Part shown: one piece after another, positions 14,701 through 24,199 of the stretch
How the letters are laid out: every line of letters starts with the position of its first letter
Numbering within the stretch: the stretch's first letter is position 1
Source: Nonomuraea spiralis
GTDB lineage: Bacteria; Actinomycetota; Actinomycetes; Streptosporangiales; Streptosporangiaceae
Length of the DNA: 64,000 bases
Direction: 5' to 3'
NCBI RefSeq assembly: GCF_014648435.1
Contig: NZ_BMRC01000011.1
Span: 124,001 to 188,000 of the forward strand
Translations under genes and position numbers: made by a program
Notes under the pieces: generated by a model
Database searches by the model: none
The model's input: only the letters and a program-made list of their open reading frames with translations
What the model was told of the DNA's origin: nothing

Positions 14701-17700
14701 CCCAAGCCTCGCCTGGACCCCCGGGGCAACGCGGGGACTCCACCGTCGAGAGCTACGGCGCCGAGAGCTACGAGGCGCGGATCAGGCACAGGCTGCGGCT
14801 GCTCGCCTCCTGCCTCCTGCTCGGCGCCATCGCGTTCAACACCTCGACCGAGAAGATCATCCCCGAGACGAAGCTCGACATGGCGGTCAACCCGCTGGGC
14901 TTCCTCGGCCGGGCGCTGCACCTGTGGGACGGCGCCTACTTCGGCCACCTGCAGAACCAGGCGTACGGCTACCTGTTCCCGATGGGCCCGTTCTACGCGC
15001 TCTTCCTCAAGCTCGGCATGGAGTCGTGGGCCGTCCAGCGGTTGTGGATGTCGCTGGTGTTGTGCGTCGCCTTCCTCGGCACGGTCCAGCTCGCCCGCGC
15101 GCTCGGCGTCGGCGGCCCGAACACCCGCGTCCTGGCCGGCTTCGTGTACGCCCTCGCCCCCCACGCCCAGGCGCTGATCGGCATCAACTCCTCGGAGTTC
15201 CTGCCCAGCGCCGTACTGCCGTGGATCGTCCTCCCGCTGGTCAAGGGGGCCAGGGGCGAGCTGACGCCGCGCCGGGCGGCCGCGCTGTCCGCGTTCGCCT
15301 TCCTGTTCTGCGGCGGCGTCAACGCGGTGGCCGAGCTGGCCGTGCTCGTGGTGCCGATGGTGTACCTGCTGACCAGGCGCGGCGGGCCGGTCAAACGCCG
15401 CCTGATCGCCTGGTGGCTGCCGCTGATCGCGCTCGCCGGGCTGTGGTGGGCCGTCCCGCTGCTGACGCTCGGCGGCTACATCTTCTCGTTCCTGCCCTAC
15501 ATCGAGACCGCCACCGCGACGACCGGCGTGACGTCGCTGGTCAACGCCCTGCGCGGCACGTCGAGCTGGCTCAGCTTCCTGACCGTGGACGGCCAGACCT
15601 GGCTGCCCGACGCCAACCAGCAGTCCACCGTCCCGTGGCTGATCGTGGTCACCGCGGCCGTGGCCGCGCTCGGCCTGGCGGGGCTGACGCTGCGCAGGCT
15701 GACCGAGCGGCCGTTCCTGCTGATCAGCCTGCTGTGCGGGCTCGCGATCATCACGACCGGCCATCCCGGCACGCCGCACGAGCAGTTCATGGTCGGGCTG
15801 CTCGACGGCCCGCTCGCCGCCTTCCGCAACCTGCACAAGTTCGACGCGCTGATCCGGCTGCCCGTCGCGCTCGGCTTCGCGGCGCTGCTCTCGCTCGCCC
15901 GCCCGCGCCTGCGCGCGCCCCTCACCGCGCTGGCCGCCGGGCTCGTGGCCCTGTCCGGCCTGCCCGTCCTGTACGCCGGCCTCGCCCCCACCGGCGGCTT
16001 CACCGCCATCCCCGACCACTGGCAGCAGGCCATCTCCTGGCTCAACCGCAACGCCGGCGACGGCATGGTGCTGGCCGTGCCCGGCGCCAAACGCGGCGAG
16101 TACCTCTGGGGCCGCCCCCTGGACGAGCCGTTGCAGGCGCTCTCGCAGGCCCGCTGGGCCACGCACACGATCGTGCCGTGGGGCTCTGCCGGCATTTCGC
16201 GGCTCATGGCTGCCGTGGACGACCGCCTGGCCACGGGCAAGGGCTCGCCGGGGCTGACGGCCACGCTGCGCCGGATCGGGGTGTCGTACCTGGTGGTCAG
16301 GAACGACCTGGACCGGGCCACCATCGGCACGGCCTGGCCGGTCCGGGTGCACCAGGCGCTGGAGGACTCGCCCGGCATCTCGCTCGCGGCCCGGATGGGC
16401 CCGGACGTCGGCATCGCCCAGTACGGCCAGGCCGCCGCCTGGCTGGACCAGCCCTACCCCGCGATCGAGATCTACCGGGTCGCCGGGGCCGCGCCGCTGG
16501 TCGGCACCGTGGACGCCACCCGCCCGCTGCGCGTCGGCGGCGCCCCGGAGTCCGTGCTCTCCCTGGCCGAGCAGGGCCTCCTGGACGACGACCGCCCCGT
16601 CCTGCTCAACGACGACGCGGGCGTGGTCAAGGTGCCCGCGCACGACACGATCCTGACCGACACGCTGCGCCGCCGGGAGGTCGCCTTCGCCGACCTGCGC
16701 CGCAACGCCAGTGCCACGCTCACCGCCGACGAGCCCCTGCGCGGCAGCTCGCCCTCCAACGACCTGCTCGACCCCGGCTGGGAACGGTACCTGTCCACGG
16801 CGGGCCTCACCGGCGTCGCCGGGGTGACCGCCTCCAGTTCCGAGGCCGACGTCGGCGCCGCCCCCAACAGCCGCGAGCCCGGCCACCAGCCCTTCGCCGC
16901 CCTGGACGGCGACCGGCGCACGAGCTGGCGCTCCACCGGCTGGAACGGCGCCGTGGGCGAGTGGCTGGAGGTGACCTTCGCCGACCCGCTGACGGTCCCC
17001 ACGATCCAGGTGGCCTTCGAGAACTCGCCCATCGGCCCGCCGCCCAGCGAGGTCGTCGTGGAGACCGGCTCCGGCGCGCTGCGCCAGAAGGTACGCGCCA
17101 CCGCCGAGCCGCAGGAGCTGGCCGTGCCGAAGGGCCCGGTCGACCGGCTGCGCGTCACGGTCGCCGCCACCGCGTACGAGCCGGCGAGCAGGCTCGGCGG
17201 CCGGGTCGGCATCACCGAGCTGACCGTCCCCGGCGTCACCCCGGGACGCTCGATCGTCGTGCCCGACCCGCGCGAGGACACCGGCGAGCCCGCCACGATC
17301 GCGCTGGCCAGGACCGGCGACGTGCCCGGCTGCGTCAGGGGCTCGGCCGCCTGGAGCTGCGCCAAGGGCCACGAGGTGCTGGGCGACGACGGCAACGGCT
17401 TCGACCGCACCTTCGTCACCGGCAAGGACGGCTCGTACGGCATCTCCGGCCGCACCACGATCACCGACCGCGCCACCGTCGAACGCCTCAGCACGCTGCC
17501 CGGCGACTCCCTGACCGTGCACGCCTCCTCGACCTCGGTCGACAGCGGCGCGGCGGGCGGACGCTGGGCCTTCGACGGCGACCCCAGGACCGCCTGGTTC
17601 GCCGACCCGCTCGACCCCAGGCCGACGCTGTCCGTCGAGCTGGCCCGCGAGACGAAGTTGTCGCAGATCCGCGTCATCACGCCCGACTCCTACCTCGGCG

Positions 17701-18851
17701 CGCCTCCCGTCCGGGTGACGATCCGGTCGGAGGGCGGGGTCCGGCAGAGCTGGGTCGGCCCGGACGGCCTCATCCGCTTCCCGGAGATGCGGGCCAGGAA
17801 GGTCGCGCTGGAGTTCGGGGCGTCGGGCGGCCGGCCCATCGAGATCAGCGACGTCGCCTTCCCCGGCGTGCGCCCGCTCGGCGCGCTGACCGGCTTCAAG
17901 CTCACGCTGCCGTGCGGCTTCGGGCCGACGCTCACCGTCGACGGCAACGAGGTGCACACCGCCGTCACCGGCGGCACGCTGCACGACGTGGTCACCGGCA
18001 GGCCGGTCACCTTCGAGACCTGCGAGCGGCTGCAACTCGTGGCCGGTCCGACCCGGTTGTCGGTGCGGCCGGGGGAGTCGTACCGGATCGAGTCGGCCGT
18101 CGTCCGGCACGAGCCGGGCAGCCCGGCGGCCGGGCCCACCGTCATGCGGCAGACGCGGGTCGAGAAGTGGGCGGCCGGTGAGCGGGTCGTCCAGGTCGGC
18201 GTCAAGGACGACTCCTACCTGGTGGTCAACGAGAACTTCAACGCCGGTTGGAAGGCCACGCTGGGCGCCACGGCGCTCAAGCCGGTCCGGCTCGACGGCT
18301 GGCGGCAGGCGTGGTTCCTGCCCGCGTTCACGGCCGGGACCGTGACGCTCACGTACGAGCCGGACGAGCCGTACCGGGCGGGGCTGGTCGCGGGCGGGGC
18401 GCTGGCGCTGCTCGTCGCCGGGCTGGCGCTGGTGGGGAGGGGCAGGCCGGGACGTCATCTGGCGCCCGTCCTGGCCGCCCGCCCACGGGTCCGGCACGTC
18501 GCGGTCTTCGCGGTGGCGCTCGGGTACTGGGTCGGCGGGCCGGCCGGGGCGGGCGTGGCCGGGGTGGCGTTCGTGCTGGCCGCCTGGTCGCGTCCGCTGC
18601 GCGAGGCCGAGCACCTGCGCGGGCGGCGGCGCTGGACCCTGCTGCTCGGGCCGCCCGGCGGGCTCGCGCTCTACCTGGTCGCGGCGGTCACGGTGGCGCT
18701 CGGCGCGGGCGGCCTCTGGGCTCAGCTCCTCTGCCTGCCGCTGCTCGGGCAGCTTCTCGTCGAGGTCGCGGCCAGGCGGGCGCCGGCGAGGCAGGCCACC
18801 GTACCCATCTCCGTCGCCGCGGGCGGCCCGACCATGACGAGTGTTCCGTGA
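14697..18851 (+). CDS. aftD: Alpha-(1->3)-arabinofuranosyltransferase AftD
   Basis: A 1384-residue GT-C membrane glycosyltransferase; the family is known to add branching arabinofuranose residues from decaprenyl-phosphoryl-arabinose to cell-wall arabinan. Residues about 20-430 hold the multi-helix GT-C core, including the family-typical NPLGFLGRALHLWD and a Gly-Tyr-rich first outer loop. A long extracytoplasmic region (about 440-1210) contains two galactose-binding-like (F5/8 type C) sandwiches, recognisable at FAALDGDRRTSWRS near 730 and WAFDGDPRTAWFADPLDP near 955. Two to four helices close the protein (from about 1228). Length and order agree with mycobacterial AftD (about 1400). The GTG at 14697 overlaps the upstream stop (GTGA). 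The next gene also starts by GTGA overlap. Confidence 0.93.
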   Translation: MTQASPGPPGQRGDSTVESYGAESYEARIRHRLRLLASCLLLGAIAFNTSTEKIIPETKLDMAVNPLGFLGRALHLWDGAYFGHLQNQAYGYLFPMGPFYALFLKLGMESWAVQRLWMSLVLCVAFLGTVQLARALGVGGPNTRVLAGFVYALAPHAQALIGINSSEFLPSAVLPWIVLPLVKGARGELTPRRAAALSAFAFLFCGGVNAVAELAVLVVPMVYLLTRRGGPVKRRLIAWWLPLIALAGLWWAVPLLTLGGYIFSFLPYIETATATTGVTSLVNALRGTSSWLSFLTVDGQTWLPDANQQSTVPWLIVVTAAVAALGLAGLTLRRLTERPFLLISLLCGLAIITTGHPGTPHEQFMVGLLDGPLAAFRNLHKFDALIRLPVALGFAALLSLARPRLRAPLTALAAGLVALSGLPVLYAGLAPTGGFTAIPDHWQQAISWLNRNAGDGMVLAVPGAKRGEYLWGRPLDEPLQALSQARWATHTIVPWGSAGISRLMAAVDDRLATGKGSPGLTATLRRIGVSYLVVRNDLDRATIGTAWPVRVHQALEDSPGISLAARMGPDVGIAQYGQAAAWLDQPYPAIEIYRVAGAAPLVGTVDATRPLRVGGAPESVLSLAEQGLLDDDRPVLLNDDAGVVKVPAHDTILTDTLRRREVAFADLRRNASATLTADEPLRGSSPSNDLLDPGWERYLSTAGLTGVAGVTASSSEADVGAAPNSREPGHQPFAALDGDRRTSWRSTGWNGAVGEWLEVTFADPLTVPTIQVAFENSPIGPPPSEVVVETGSGALRQKVRATAEPQELAVPKGPVDRLRVTVAATAYEPASRLGGRVGITELTVPGVTPGRSIVVPDPREDTGEPATIALARTGDVPGCVRGSAAWSCAKGHEVLGDDGNGFDRTFVTGKDGSYGISGRTTITDRATVERLSTLPGDSLTVHASSTSVDSGAAGGRWAFDGDPRTAWFADPLDPRPTLSVELARETKLSQIRVITPDSYLGAPPVRVTIRSEGGVRQSWVGPDGLIRFPEMRARKVALEFGASGGRPIEISDVAFPGVRPLGALTGFKLTLPCGFGPTLTVDGNEVHTAVTGGTLHDVVTGRPVTFETCERLQLVAGPTRLSVRPGESYRIESAVVRHEPGSPAAGPTVMRQTRVEKWAAGERVVQVGVKDDSYLVVNENFNAGWKATLGATALKPVRLDGWRQAWFLPAFTAGTVTLTYEPDEPYRAGLVAGGALALLVAGLALVGRGRPGRHLAPVLAARPRVRHVAVFAVALGYWVGGPAGAGVAGVAFVLAAWSRPLREAEHLRGRRRWTLLLGPPGGLALYLVAAVTVALGAGGLWAQLLCLPLLGQLLVEVAARRAPARQATVPISVAAGGPTMTSVP

Positions 18852-20686
18852 CCGACACGATCAAGCCGCGCGCCGGGACCGTCCTCACGGTCCCGGGCCC
18901 GGTGGCGCGGGTCGCCCGCTGGATCCGCCGCCACGGCGTCCTGCTGGCCGGGCTCGCGCTCGTCGCCGCCGCCGTGGCGGGCAAGGCGGCCGTCGTCCAG
19001 GAGTCCTACTTCAAGGAGGACGACTACGAGTTCGTGGCCAGGGCGATGGAGAGCGACCTCTCCTTCGACTACCTGACCCGGATCCACTTCGGCCAGTTCA
19101 TGCCGGGCGGCTTCCTGCTGGCCTGGCTCGCCTCCCGGCTGCATCCCTTCGACTGGGGATGGGCGGCCGGAACGGTGCTGGCGCTGCACGCCGTGGCCGC
19201 CCTCGGCGTGCTGCGCATGTTGCGTGTGGTCTTCGGCAGGCGGCCGGCGACGCTCGTGCCGCTCCTGGTGTTCCTCCTCGCGCCGGTCACCGTGCCCGCG
19301 CTCGCCTGGTGGGCGGCCGGGCTCAACACCGTGTTCCTCCAGGTCGCGCTGCCCATGGCGGTCGCCTCGCACTGGCATCACGTACGGACCGGCAGGTTGC
19401 GGCACGCCGTGGCCGCGGCGCTGTGGGTGCTGTTCGGCCTGCTCGGCTTCGTCAAGGGCTTCGCGCTGCCGCTCCTGCTGTTCGCCCTCACCGCCATCTA
19501 CCACGGCGGCCTGCGCGCCGCCCTGCGCCGCCACCTGGCCGCCTGGGCCATGTACGCCACGGCGGTGGCGGGCTTCGGCGCGCTCTACGTCCAGCGTTCG
19601 CTGGCGGCGCCGGGCACCGGGGCGCTGCCGATCTTCGACCAGGCCCTCGGCTTCCTGTGGGAGCTGCTGGGCAAGACGTTCGCCACCACCGTGCTCGGCG
19701 GGCCGTGGCGGTGGTTCGCGGGCGGCGACTGGGGAGTGGCCGCGCCGCCGCTGCCGCTGGTGATCGCCTCCCTCGTGGTCCTCGCGGCGCTCGTGGCGGT
19801 CACCGGCCACTACCGCAGGCGGGCCCTCCTGGCCTGGGCCACGCTGCTGGGCTACCTGCTCGTCGCGGACGCGCTGCCGGTGTTGTGGGGACGGGTCCAC
19901 CTGCTCGGCTCGTTCGCCGGCACCGACACCCGGTACGTCGCCGACGCCGTCCCGCTGCTGGCGCTGGTCGTCGGCCTGGTGCTGCTGCCGCTGCGCGGCG
20001 AGGAGGAGCCGTACCGCAGGGCGCTGCCGGGCCGGGAGCGGGTGACGGGGGCGGCCGGCGCGATGCTCGGGCTGTTCGCGGGCGCGTCGCTGGTCACGGT
20101 GACGCTCTTCGCCGGGTACATGGGGGCCGAGCGGCGGCACGACTACATCGAGACGGCCCGCGCCGAGCTGGCCAGGGCGGCCCCGGACAGCGTGATCTAC
20201 GACCGGCTGGTGCCCACGGAGGTGCTGCCCAGCTCGTACCGGGCCTACAGCCTGACCTCGCGGGTGCTGGGCGCGATGGCCACGCCCGCGCTCAGGGCCA
20301 GGATGCAGGCGCCGCCCGCCGCGCTCGACGGTCTGGTCTTCGACGACCAGGGCCGGTTGCGGCCGGTGGACGTCCAGGGCGTCCCGCTCGTCCCCACCAC
20401 GGCGGACCGGTGCTGGCCGGTCACCGGGGGCACCGTCCAGGTGCCGCTGGACAACCGCGTCACGCGGGCCGAGGGCACCCTGGTCAGACTGGGGTACGCG
20501 GCCCGTACGGACACGACGGTCACCCTGTGGATGGGCGACCGCGCCACCGACCTGACGTTGCGCGCGGGCTTCGGCAAGGTGTTCATGCTCGCCGTGCCCG
20601 GCGCCGACCGGATCGTCGTGCACGACGTGCCGTCCGGCCTGTGCCTGGGCGACGTGACCCCGGGACAGGCGGTGCCCCGGCCGTGA
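18848..20686 (+). CDS. GT-C-like polytopic membrane protein, paralog A
   Basis: A 612-residue membrane protein with about ten helices and a C-terminal outer domain of about 170 residues. In the first outer loop it carries YFKEDDYEFVARAME (Glu57-Asp58-Asp59), the place where GT-C enzymes keep their catalytic acids, followed by IHFGQFMPGGF. The gene at 22376 encodes a clear paralog (YFVEDDFLFVAGAGD and HKGHLMPGAL), and both share WWxAxLNxV, the FVxxALPL-type segment and a conserved TRYVADAxxL helix. It is most likely a polyprenyl-phosphate-sugar glycosyltransferase or a glycolipid-modifying enzyme; the sugar is unknown. It overlaps aftD by 4 bp upstream and the DUF3068 gene by 4 bp downstream. 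Confidence 0.75.
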   Translation: MTDTIKPRAGTVLTVPGPVARVARWIRRHGVLLAGLALVAAAVAGKAAVVQESYFKEDDYEFVARAMESDLSFDYLTRIHFGQFMPGGFLLAWLASRLHPFDWGWAAGTVLALHAVAALGVLRMLRVVFGRRPATLVPLLVFLLAPVTVPALAWWAAGLNTVFLQVALPMAVASHWHHVRTGRLRHAVAAALWVLFGLLGFVKGFALPLLLFALTAIYHGGLRAALRRHLAAWAMYATAVAGFGALYVQRSLAAPGTGALPIFDQALGFLWELLGKTFATTVLGGPWRWFAGGDWGVAAPPLPLVIASLVVLAALVAVTGHYRRRALLAWATLLGYLLVADALPVLWGRVHLLGSFAGTDTRYVADAVPLLALVVGLVLLPLRGEEEPYRRALPGRERVTGAAGAMLGLFAGASLVTVTLFAGYMGAERRHDYIETARAELARAAPDSVIYDRLVPTEVLPSSYRAYSLTSRVLGAMATPALRARMQAPPAALDGLVFDDQGRLRPVDVQGVPLVPTTADRCWPVTGGTVQVPLDNRVTRAEGTLVRLGYAARTDTTVTLWMGDRATDLTLRAGFGKVFMLAVPGADRIVVHDVPSGLCLGDVTPGQAVPRP

Positions 20687-21660
20687 CCCCCCTGAGCCGC
20701 AGGAGCCTCGCGCCGGTGCTGGCCGGCGTGGGGGCCTTCCTGCTGACGCTCATCCCCCTGACCCGCCTGTACGTCTACGACCAGGTGCTCAAGGCCCCCC
20801 TCGAACAGCAGAGCATGACCAGGGCGACGGCCGAGTCCGCCACGTACGTCGATCCGGCCACCATGCGACCGGCGACCGGCGACCTGGTGCAGACCCGCTG
20901 GCTGATCGGCGACGTGCTGGCCGGCGACGGCGACCGGGCGGTGTGGGGCGAGTCGGTCTCCCTGGCCACCCGCGACGGCCACCGCCTGGACTACCACGAG
21001 CGCCGCCTGGCCTTCGACCGGCGTACCGGCGAGATCGTGAACTGCTGCGGCGAGTACCTCGACGAGGACGTCGCGATCCGGCAGACGGGACAGGCGTTCC
21101 GGTGGCCCTTCAACGCAGAGCGCCGCGACTACCCGCTGTTCGACCTGCGCCTGCGCCACCCGGTCACCGCCGCCTTCGACGGGGTCGAGCGGGTGCGCGG
21201 GGTCGAGACGTACCGCTACGTCCAGCGCACGCCGCGCCGGCTCGTGCCCGGCGAGACGCCGCCGCTGCCGCGCCGCCTGCTCGGCCTGACCGGCAAGGGC
21301 GACGTCGGCCTCGGCCGCTACGCCGAGATCCGGCGCACGTACTGGGTCGAGCCGGTCAGCGGCCTGCCCGTCAGGACGCGGGAGGAGGTGACCGAGACGC
21401 TGGTCACCGCCGACGGCCGGGGCCGCCTGACCGCCCTGGACGCCGACTTCCGCACCTCGGAGTCGGACGTCGCCGCCGCGCTGGCGACGGCGGCCGCCTA
21501 CCGCCGCTGGATCCTGCTGCTCGGCACGGCGGCGCCGGTCGGCGGCGGCCTGCTCGGCGTGGGCTTCGTGGTGGCCGCGCTGTGGTCGTCGCGGCGACGA
21601 TCACCTGCGGCGCAGGACGAGGAGCAGGTTCCAGGTGACCAGCTCGCGGATGCCAGGTAG
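20683..21660 (+). CDS. DUF3068 (PorA-like) membrane protein, copy 1
   Basis: A 325-residue protein with an N-terminal helix (LAPVLAGVGAFLLTLIPLTRL), a large extracytoplasmic domain and a C-terminal helix (ILLLGTAAPVGGGLLGVGFVVAAL). The outer domain holds FDRRTGEIVNCCGEYLD and YWVEPVSGLPVRTREEV, both matched in the second copy at 25510 (NCCG and YWIEPTTGAPVKQEQ). The adjacent CysCys pair is a family hallmark. DUF3068 proteins occur in mycobacterial and corynebacterial envelope loci (Rv0227c) and are of unknown function. The GTG start overlaps the GT-C paralog stop (GTGA). Its 3' end overlaps the convergent methyltransferase gene by 60 bp. Confidence 0.85.
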   Translation: MTPLSRRSLAPVLAGVGAFLLTLIPLTRLYVYDQVLKAPLEQQSMTRATAESATYVDPATMRPATGDLVQTRWLIGDVLAGDGDRAVWGESVSLATRDGHRLDYHERRLAFDRRTGEIVNCCGEYLDEDVAIRQTGQAFRWPFNAERRDYPLFDLRLRHPVTAAFDGVERVRGVETYRYVQRTPRRLVPGETPPLPRRLLGLTGKGDVGLGRYAEIRRTYWVEPVSGLPVRTREEVTETLVTADGRGRLTALDADFRTSESDVAAALATAAAYRRWILLLGTAAPVGGGLLGVGFVVAALWSSRRRSPAAQDEEQVPGDQLADAR

Positions 21661-22341
21661 GTGGACGACGTGCCTGGCCCAGCGGGGATGGTAGCGGGGG
21701 ATCGCGTCGAGGATCTCCACGTCACGCCGCCGGCGGGCCCAGGCCAGGGGCTTGGCCACGCCGATGGCGTACATGCTCTCGCCGTAGACGTTCTTGGGTG
21801 GTCTGCCGTGGGTGCGGGCGTAGCGGCGGGCGGCGTACCGGCCGCCGAGGTAGTGCCAGGGGGAGGTCTCGTGACCGCCCCAGGGCGAGAACCAGATTGT
21901 GTACGACAGGTAGACCACGCCGCCGGGCCGGGTCACCCTGACCATCTCCGACGCCATCCGCAGCGGGTCGGGGACGTGCTCCAGCACGTTGGAGGAGAAG
22001 CACACGTCCACCGAGCCGGTGGCGAGCGGCAGGTCGAGCGCGCTGCCGAGCACGGCGTCACGCGGCGGCACGCCGTCGCGCAGGCGCATCTCACCGGCGT
22101 CGCAGTCGACGCACAGGGGCCGCGCGCCGACCGCGCGCAGGGCGTCGGCGAAGTAGCCGGGGCCGCCCCCGATGTCGGCCACGGTGGCGCCGGCCAGGTC
22201 GGTGTACGTCGCGAGCTGGGCCACCGTGTCCCTGGCCAGGGTCCCGTAGAAGAAGTCGGGGTCGCTCTGCTCCAGGCGGAAGGCGCGCAGCAACCGGACG
22301 GATCTGCCGAGATCCGCTCGGAACGCTTCGGGGGTGTCCAC
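21601..22341 (-). CDS. Class I SAM-dependent methyltransferase (Rv0224c-like)
   Basis: A 246-residue enzyme when started at the GTG at 22341 (VDTPEAFRADLGRSVRLL); an ATG at 22377 would overlap the divergent gene's start codon and is less likely. The SAM-binding motif I is VADIGGGPGYFADALR, followed by CVDCDAGEM (acidic end of strand 2) and the motif IV region VCFSSNVLEHVPDPLRM. The C-terminal YTIWFSPWGGHETSPWHYLGG is distinctive and fits the mycobacterial Rv0224c group, which lies next to GT4 and DUF3068 genes as here. The substrate is unknown, probably an envelope lipid or glycan. Divergently transcribed from GT-C paralog B. Confidence 0.85.
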   Translation of the reverse strand: MDTPEAFRADLGRSVRLLRAFRLEQSDPDFFYGTLARDTVAQLATYTDLAGATVADIGGGPGYFADALRAVGARPLCVDCDAGEMRLRDGVPPRDAVLGSALDLPLATGSVDVCFSSNVLEHVPDPLRMASEMVRVTRPGGVVYLSYTIWFSPWGGHETSPWHYLGGRYAARRYARTHGRPPKNVYGESMYAIGVAKPLAWARRRRDVEILDAIPRYHPRWARHVVHLPGIRELVTWNLLLVLRRR

Positions 22342-22375
22342 GGCGCGGAGCTTACTCCAGTGGAGGGATACGTCC

Positions 22376-24199
22376 ATGGCTGAAGACGTCAGGCGAGCCG
22401 AGCCCTTACAGATCACGATCCCGGCGGTGCGCACCGGGCCGGTCATCGGCGTCGGGCTGCTGATCATCCTGGTCTCGCTGGTGTTCCGGGCGAGCCTGCT
22501 CAGCAGGTCCTACTTCGTCGAGGACGACTTCCTCTTCGTCGCCGGGGCCGGGGACAGCGGGTTCACCTGGGACTACCTGATGAGGGTGCACAAGGGGCAC
22601 CTCATGCCGGGCGCGCTCGGGCTGGTGTGGCTGCTCACCTGGATCGCGCCGTACGGCTGGGCGCTGGTGTCGTTCGTGACCGTCGCGGTGCAGGGCGCGG
22701 CCTCGGTCATGTTCCTGGTGTTGCTGCGGCGGCTGTTCGGCGACCGGGCGGGCGTGCTCGCCGCGCTGACCGTCTTCGTGTTCGCGCCGCTCACCGTGCC
22801 CGCCATGAGCTGGTGGTCGGCCGCGCTCAACGCCGTGCCGCTGCAACTCGCGCTGGTCGCGGCGCTGGCCGCGCACGTCAGGTACGTACGCGAGGGCGAG
22901 GGACGCTGGCGCCCGCTGGCCTGGACGGCCGTCGGGATGGCCTTCTCCACCAAGGGGGTGTTCATCCCCTTCGTGCTGCTCGGGATCAGCAGCGCCTACC
23001 TCGGCAGGGGCCTGTGGGCCCGTGCCCTGCTCGCCGAGTTGCGCAGGCCCGTCTGGTGGGCCCACGGCCTGCTGCTGGCCGGGTACGCCGTGCTCTACTG
23101 GCTGCGCCGCGACACCGCCGGGGCCGACGCGCTGACCGGCCCGAAGGCCGAGGTGGTCCCCGGCCTGCTGCGCAGGCTGCTGGGCGAGACCTTCCCCACG
23201 GGGGCCGTCGGCGGCCCGCTGCGCTGGGGCGGCGTCACCTCGACCGGCGGCCTGGCCGATCCGGCGCCGGTCACGGTGGTCGTGGCGTGGGCCGTCATCG
23301 CGGCGCTGGTCGTGGTGACCTGCGTGTACCGCAGGCGGGCCTGGCGGGCGTGGGCCGTCCTGGCGGCCTACGTCGTGGTCGCCGACGCGCTGCCCACCGT
23401 GATCGCGCGGGCCACGGCCTGGGACCTGGTGGGCGCCGAGACCCGGTACGTCGCCGACGCCGCCGTCCTGTTCGCGCTCTGCCTGGCCCTGGCCGTCATG
23501 CCGGTGCTCGACGAGCCCGACGTCGTACGCAGGCCGGTGCCCGCGGGCCTGCCGGCCGCCGGCGCCGCGCTGACCGCGGTCTTCCTCGTCGTGTCGCTGA
23601 TCTCGATCAACACCTTCGGCGACACGCTCACCGGCGACCGGGTCAGGGCGTACCTGGACAACGTCAGGACCTCGCTGGCCACGGCCGCCGGGGACGCCGA
23701 CATCTACGCGCGCCCGGTGCCGCCGCACATCGTCCTGCCGTGGAACGGCGAACGCCGGATGACCTCGTACGTGCTCGCGCCGCTGGCCGACGACGAGACC
23801 AGGGAGCGCATGCGCGACCCGCGGCCCTCGGCCGAGCCGTACGTGCTGGACGACACGGGCAAGCTCGTCCCGGTGGGGCGGGTGGTGCCGTTCTTCGACG
23901 CGGTCAAGGGGGGCAAGTGTTACCCGGCGGGCAAGGTGTTCCCCGTCGAGTCCTTCGGCGGGCCGGGCGTCGTGGCGGCCATGTCGTACGTCAGCCCGCG
24001 GCCGGTGCAGGTCGTGGTGGAGGTCGGCGAGGTCCAGCGGGCGGCCACGCTGCCCGCGACCGGCGCGATGGGCGCGCTGTTCTACGTCCCGCACGACGGG
24101 CCGGGCAAGGGCCTGCGGATCAGCGCGGCCGGGGCGCAGGGTCAGGCGTTCTGCCTCAGGGCGGTGGCCTTCGGCGAGCCGGAGCCGGCGGCGCGCTGA
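22376..24199 (+). CDS. GT-C-like polytopic membrane protein, paralog B
   Basis: A 607-residue membrane protein, paralogous to the one at 18848. The first outer loop has YFVEDDFLFVAGAGD (Glu49-Asp50-Asp51) and HKGHLMPGALG; later landmarks are MSWWSAALNAVPLQL, TKGVFIPFVLL and ETRYVADAAVL, and it ends in an outer domain with paired Cys (GGKCYPAG, AFCLRA). ATG 22376 has an SD (GGAGGG at 22362-22367) 8 bp upstream. Codon 11 is TTA. The probable role is transfer of a polyprenyl-linked sugar outside the membrane. The 3' end overlaps the convergent acyltransferase gene by 58 bp. Confidence 0.75.
   Translation: MAEDVRRAEPLQITIPAVRTGPVIGVGLLIILVSLVFRASLLSRSYFVEDDFLFVAGAGDSGFTWDYLMRVHKGHLMPGALGLVWLLTWIAPYGWALVSFVTVAVQGAASVMFLVLLRRLFGDRAGVLAALTVFVFAPLTVPAMSWWSAALNAVPLQLALVAALAAHVRYVREGEGRWRPLAWTAVGMAFSTKGVFIPFVLLGISSAYLGRGLWARALLAELRRPVWWAHGLLLAGYAVLYWLRRDTAGADALTGPKAEVVPGLLRRLLGETFPTGAVGGPLRWGGVTSTGGLADPAPVTVVVAWAVIAALVVVTCVYRRRAWRAWAVLAAYVVVADALPTVIARATAWDLVGAETRYVADAAVLFALCLALAVMPVLDEPDVVRRPVPAGLPAAGAALTAVFLVVSLISINTFGDTLTGDRVRAYLDNVRTSLATAAGDADIYARPVPPHIVLPWNGERRMTSYVLAPLADDETRERMRDPRPSAEPYVLDDTGKLVPVGRVVPFFDAVKGGKCYPAGKVFPVESFGGPGVVAAMSYVSPRPVQVVVEVGEVQRAATLPATGAMGALFYVPHDGPGKGLRISAAGAQGQAFCLRAVAFGEPEPAAR

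Noticed and set aside
14694-18614. Long open frame of about 1300 codons on the minus strand opposite aftD
   Set aside because: It is a GC-bias shadow: its product is Arg/Gly/Gln-rich without domains, while the plus frame encodes a clear AftD.
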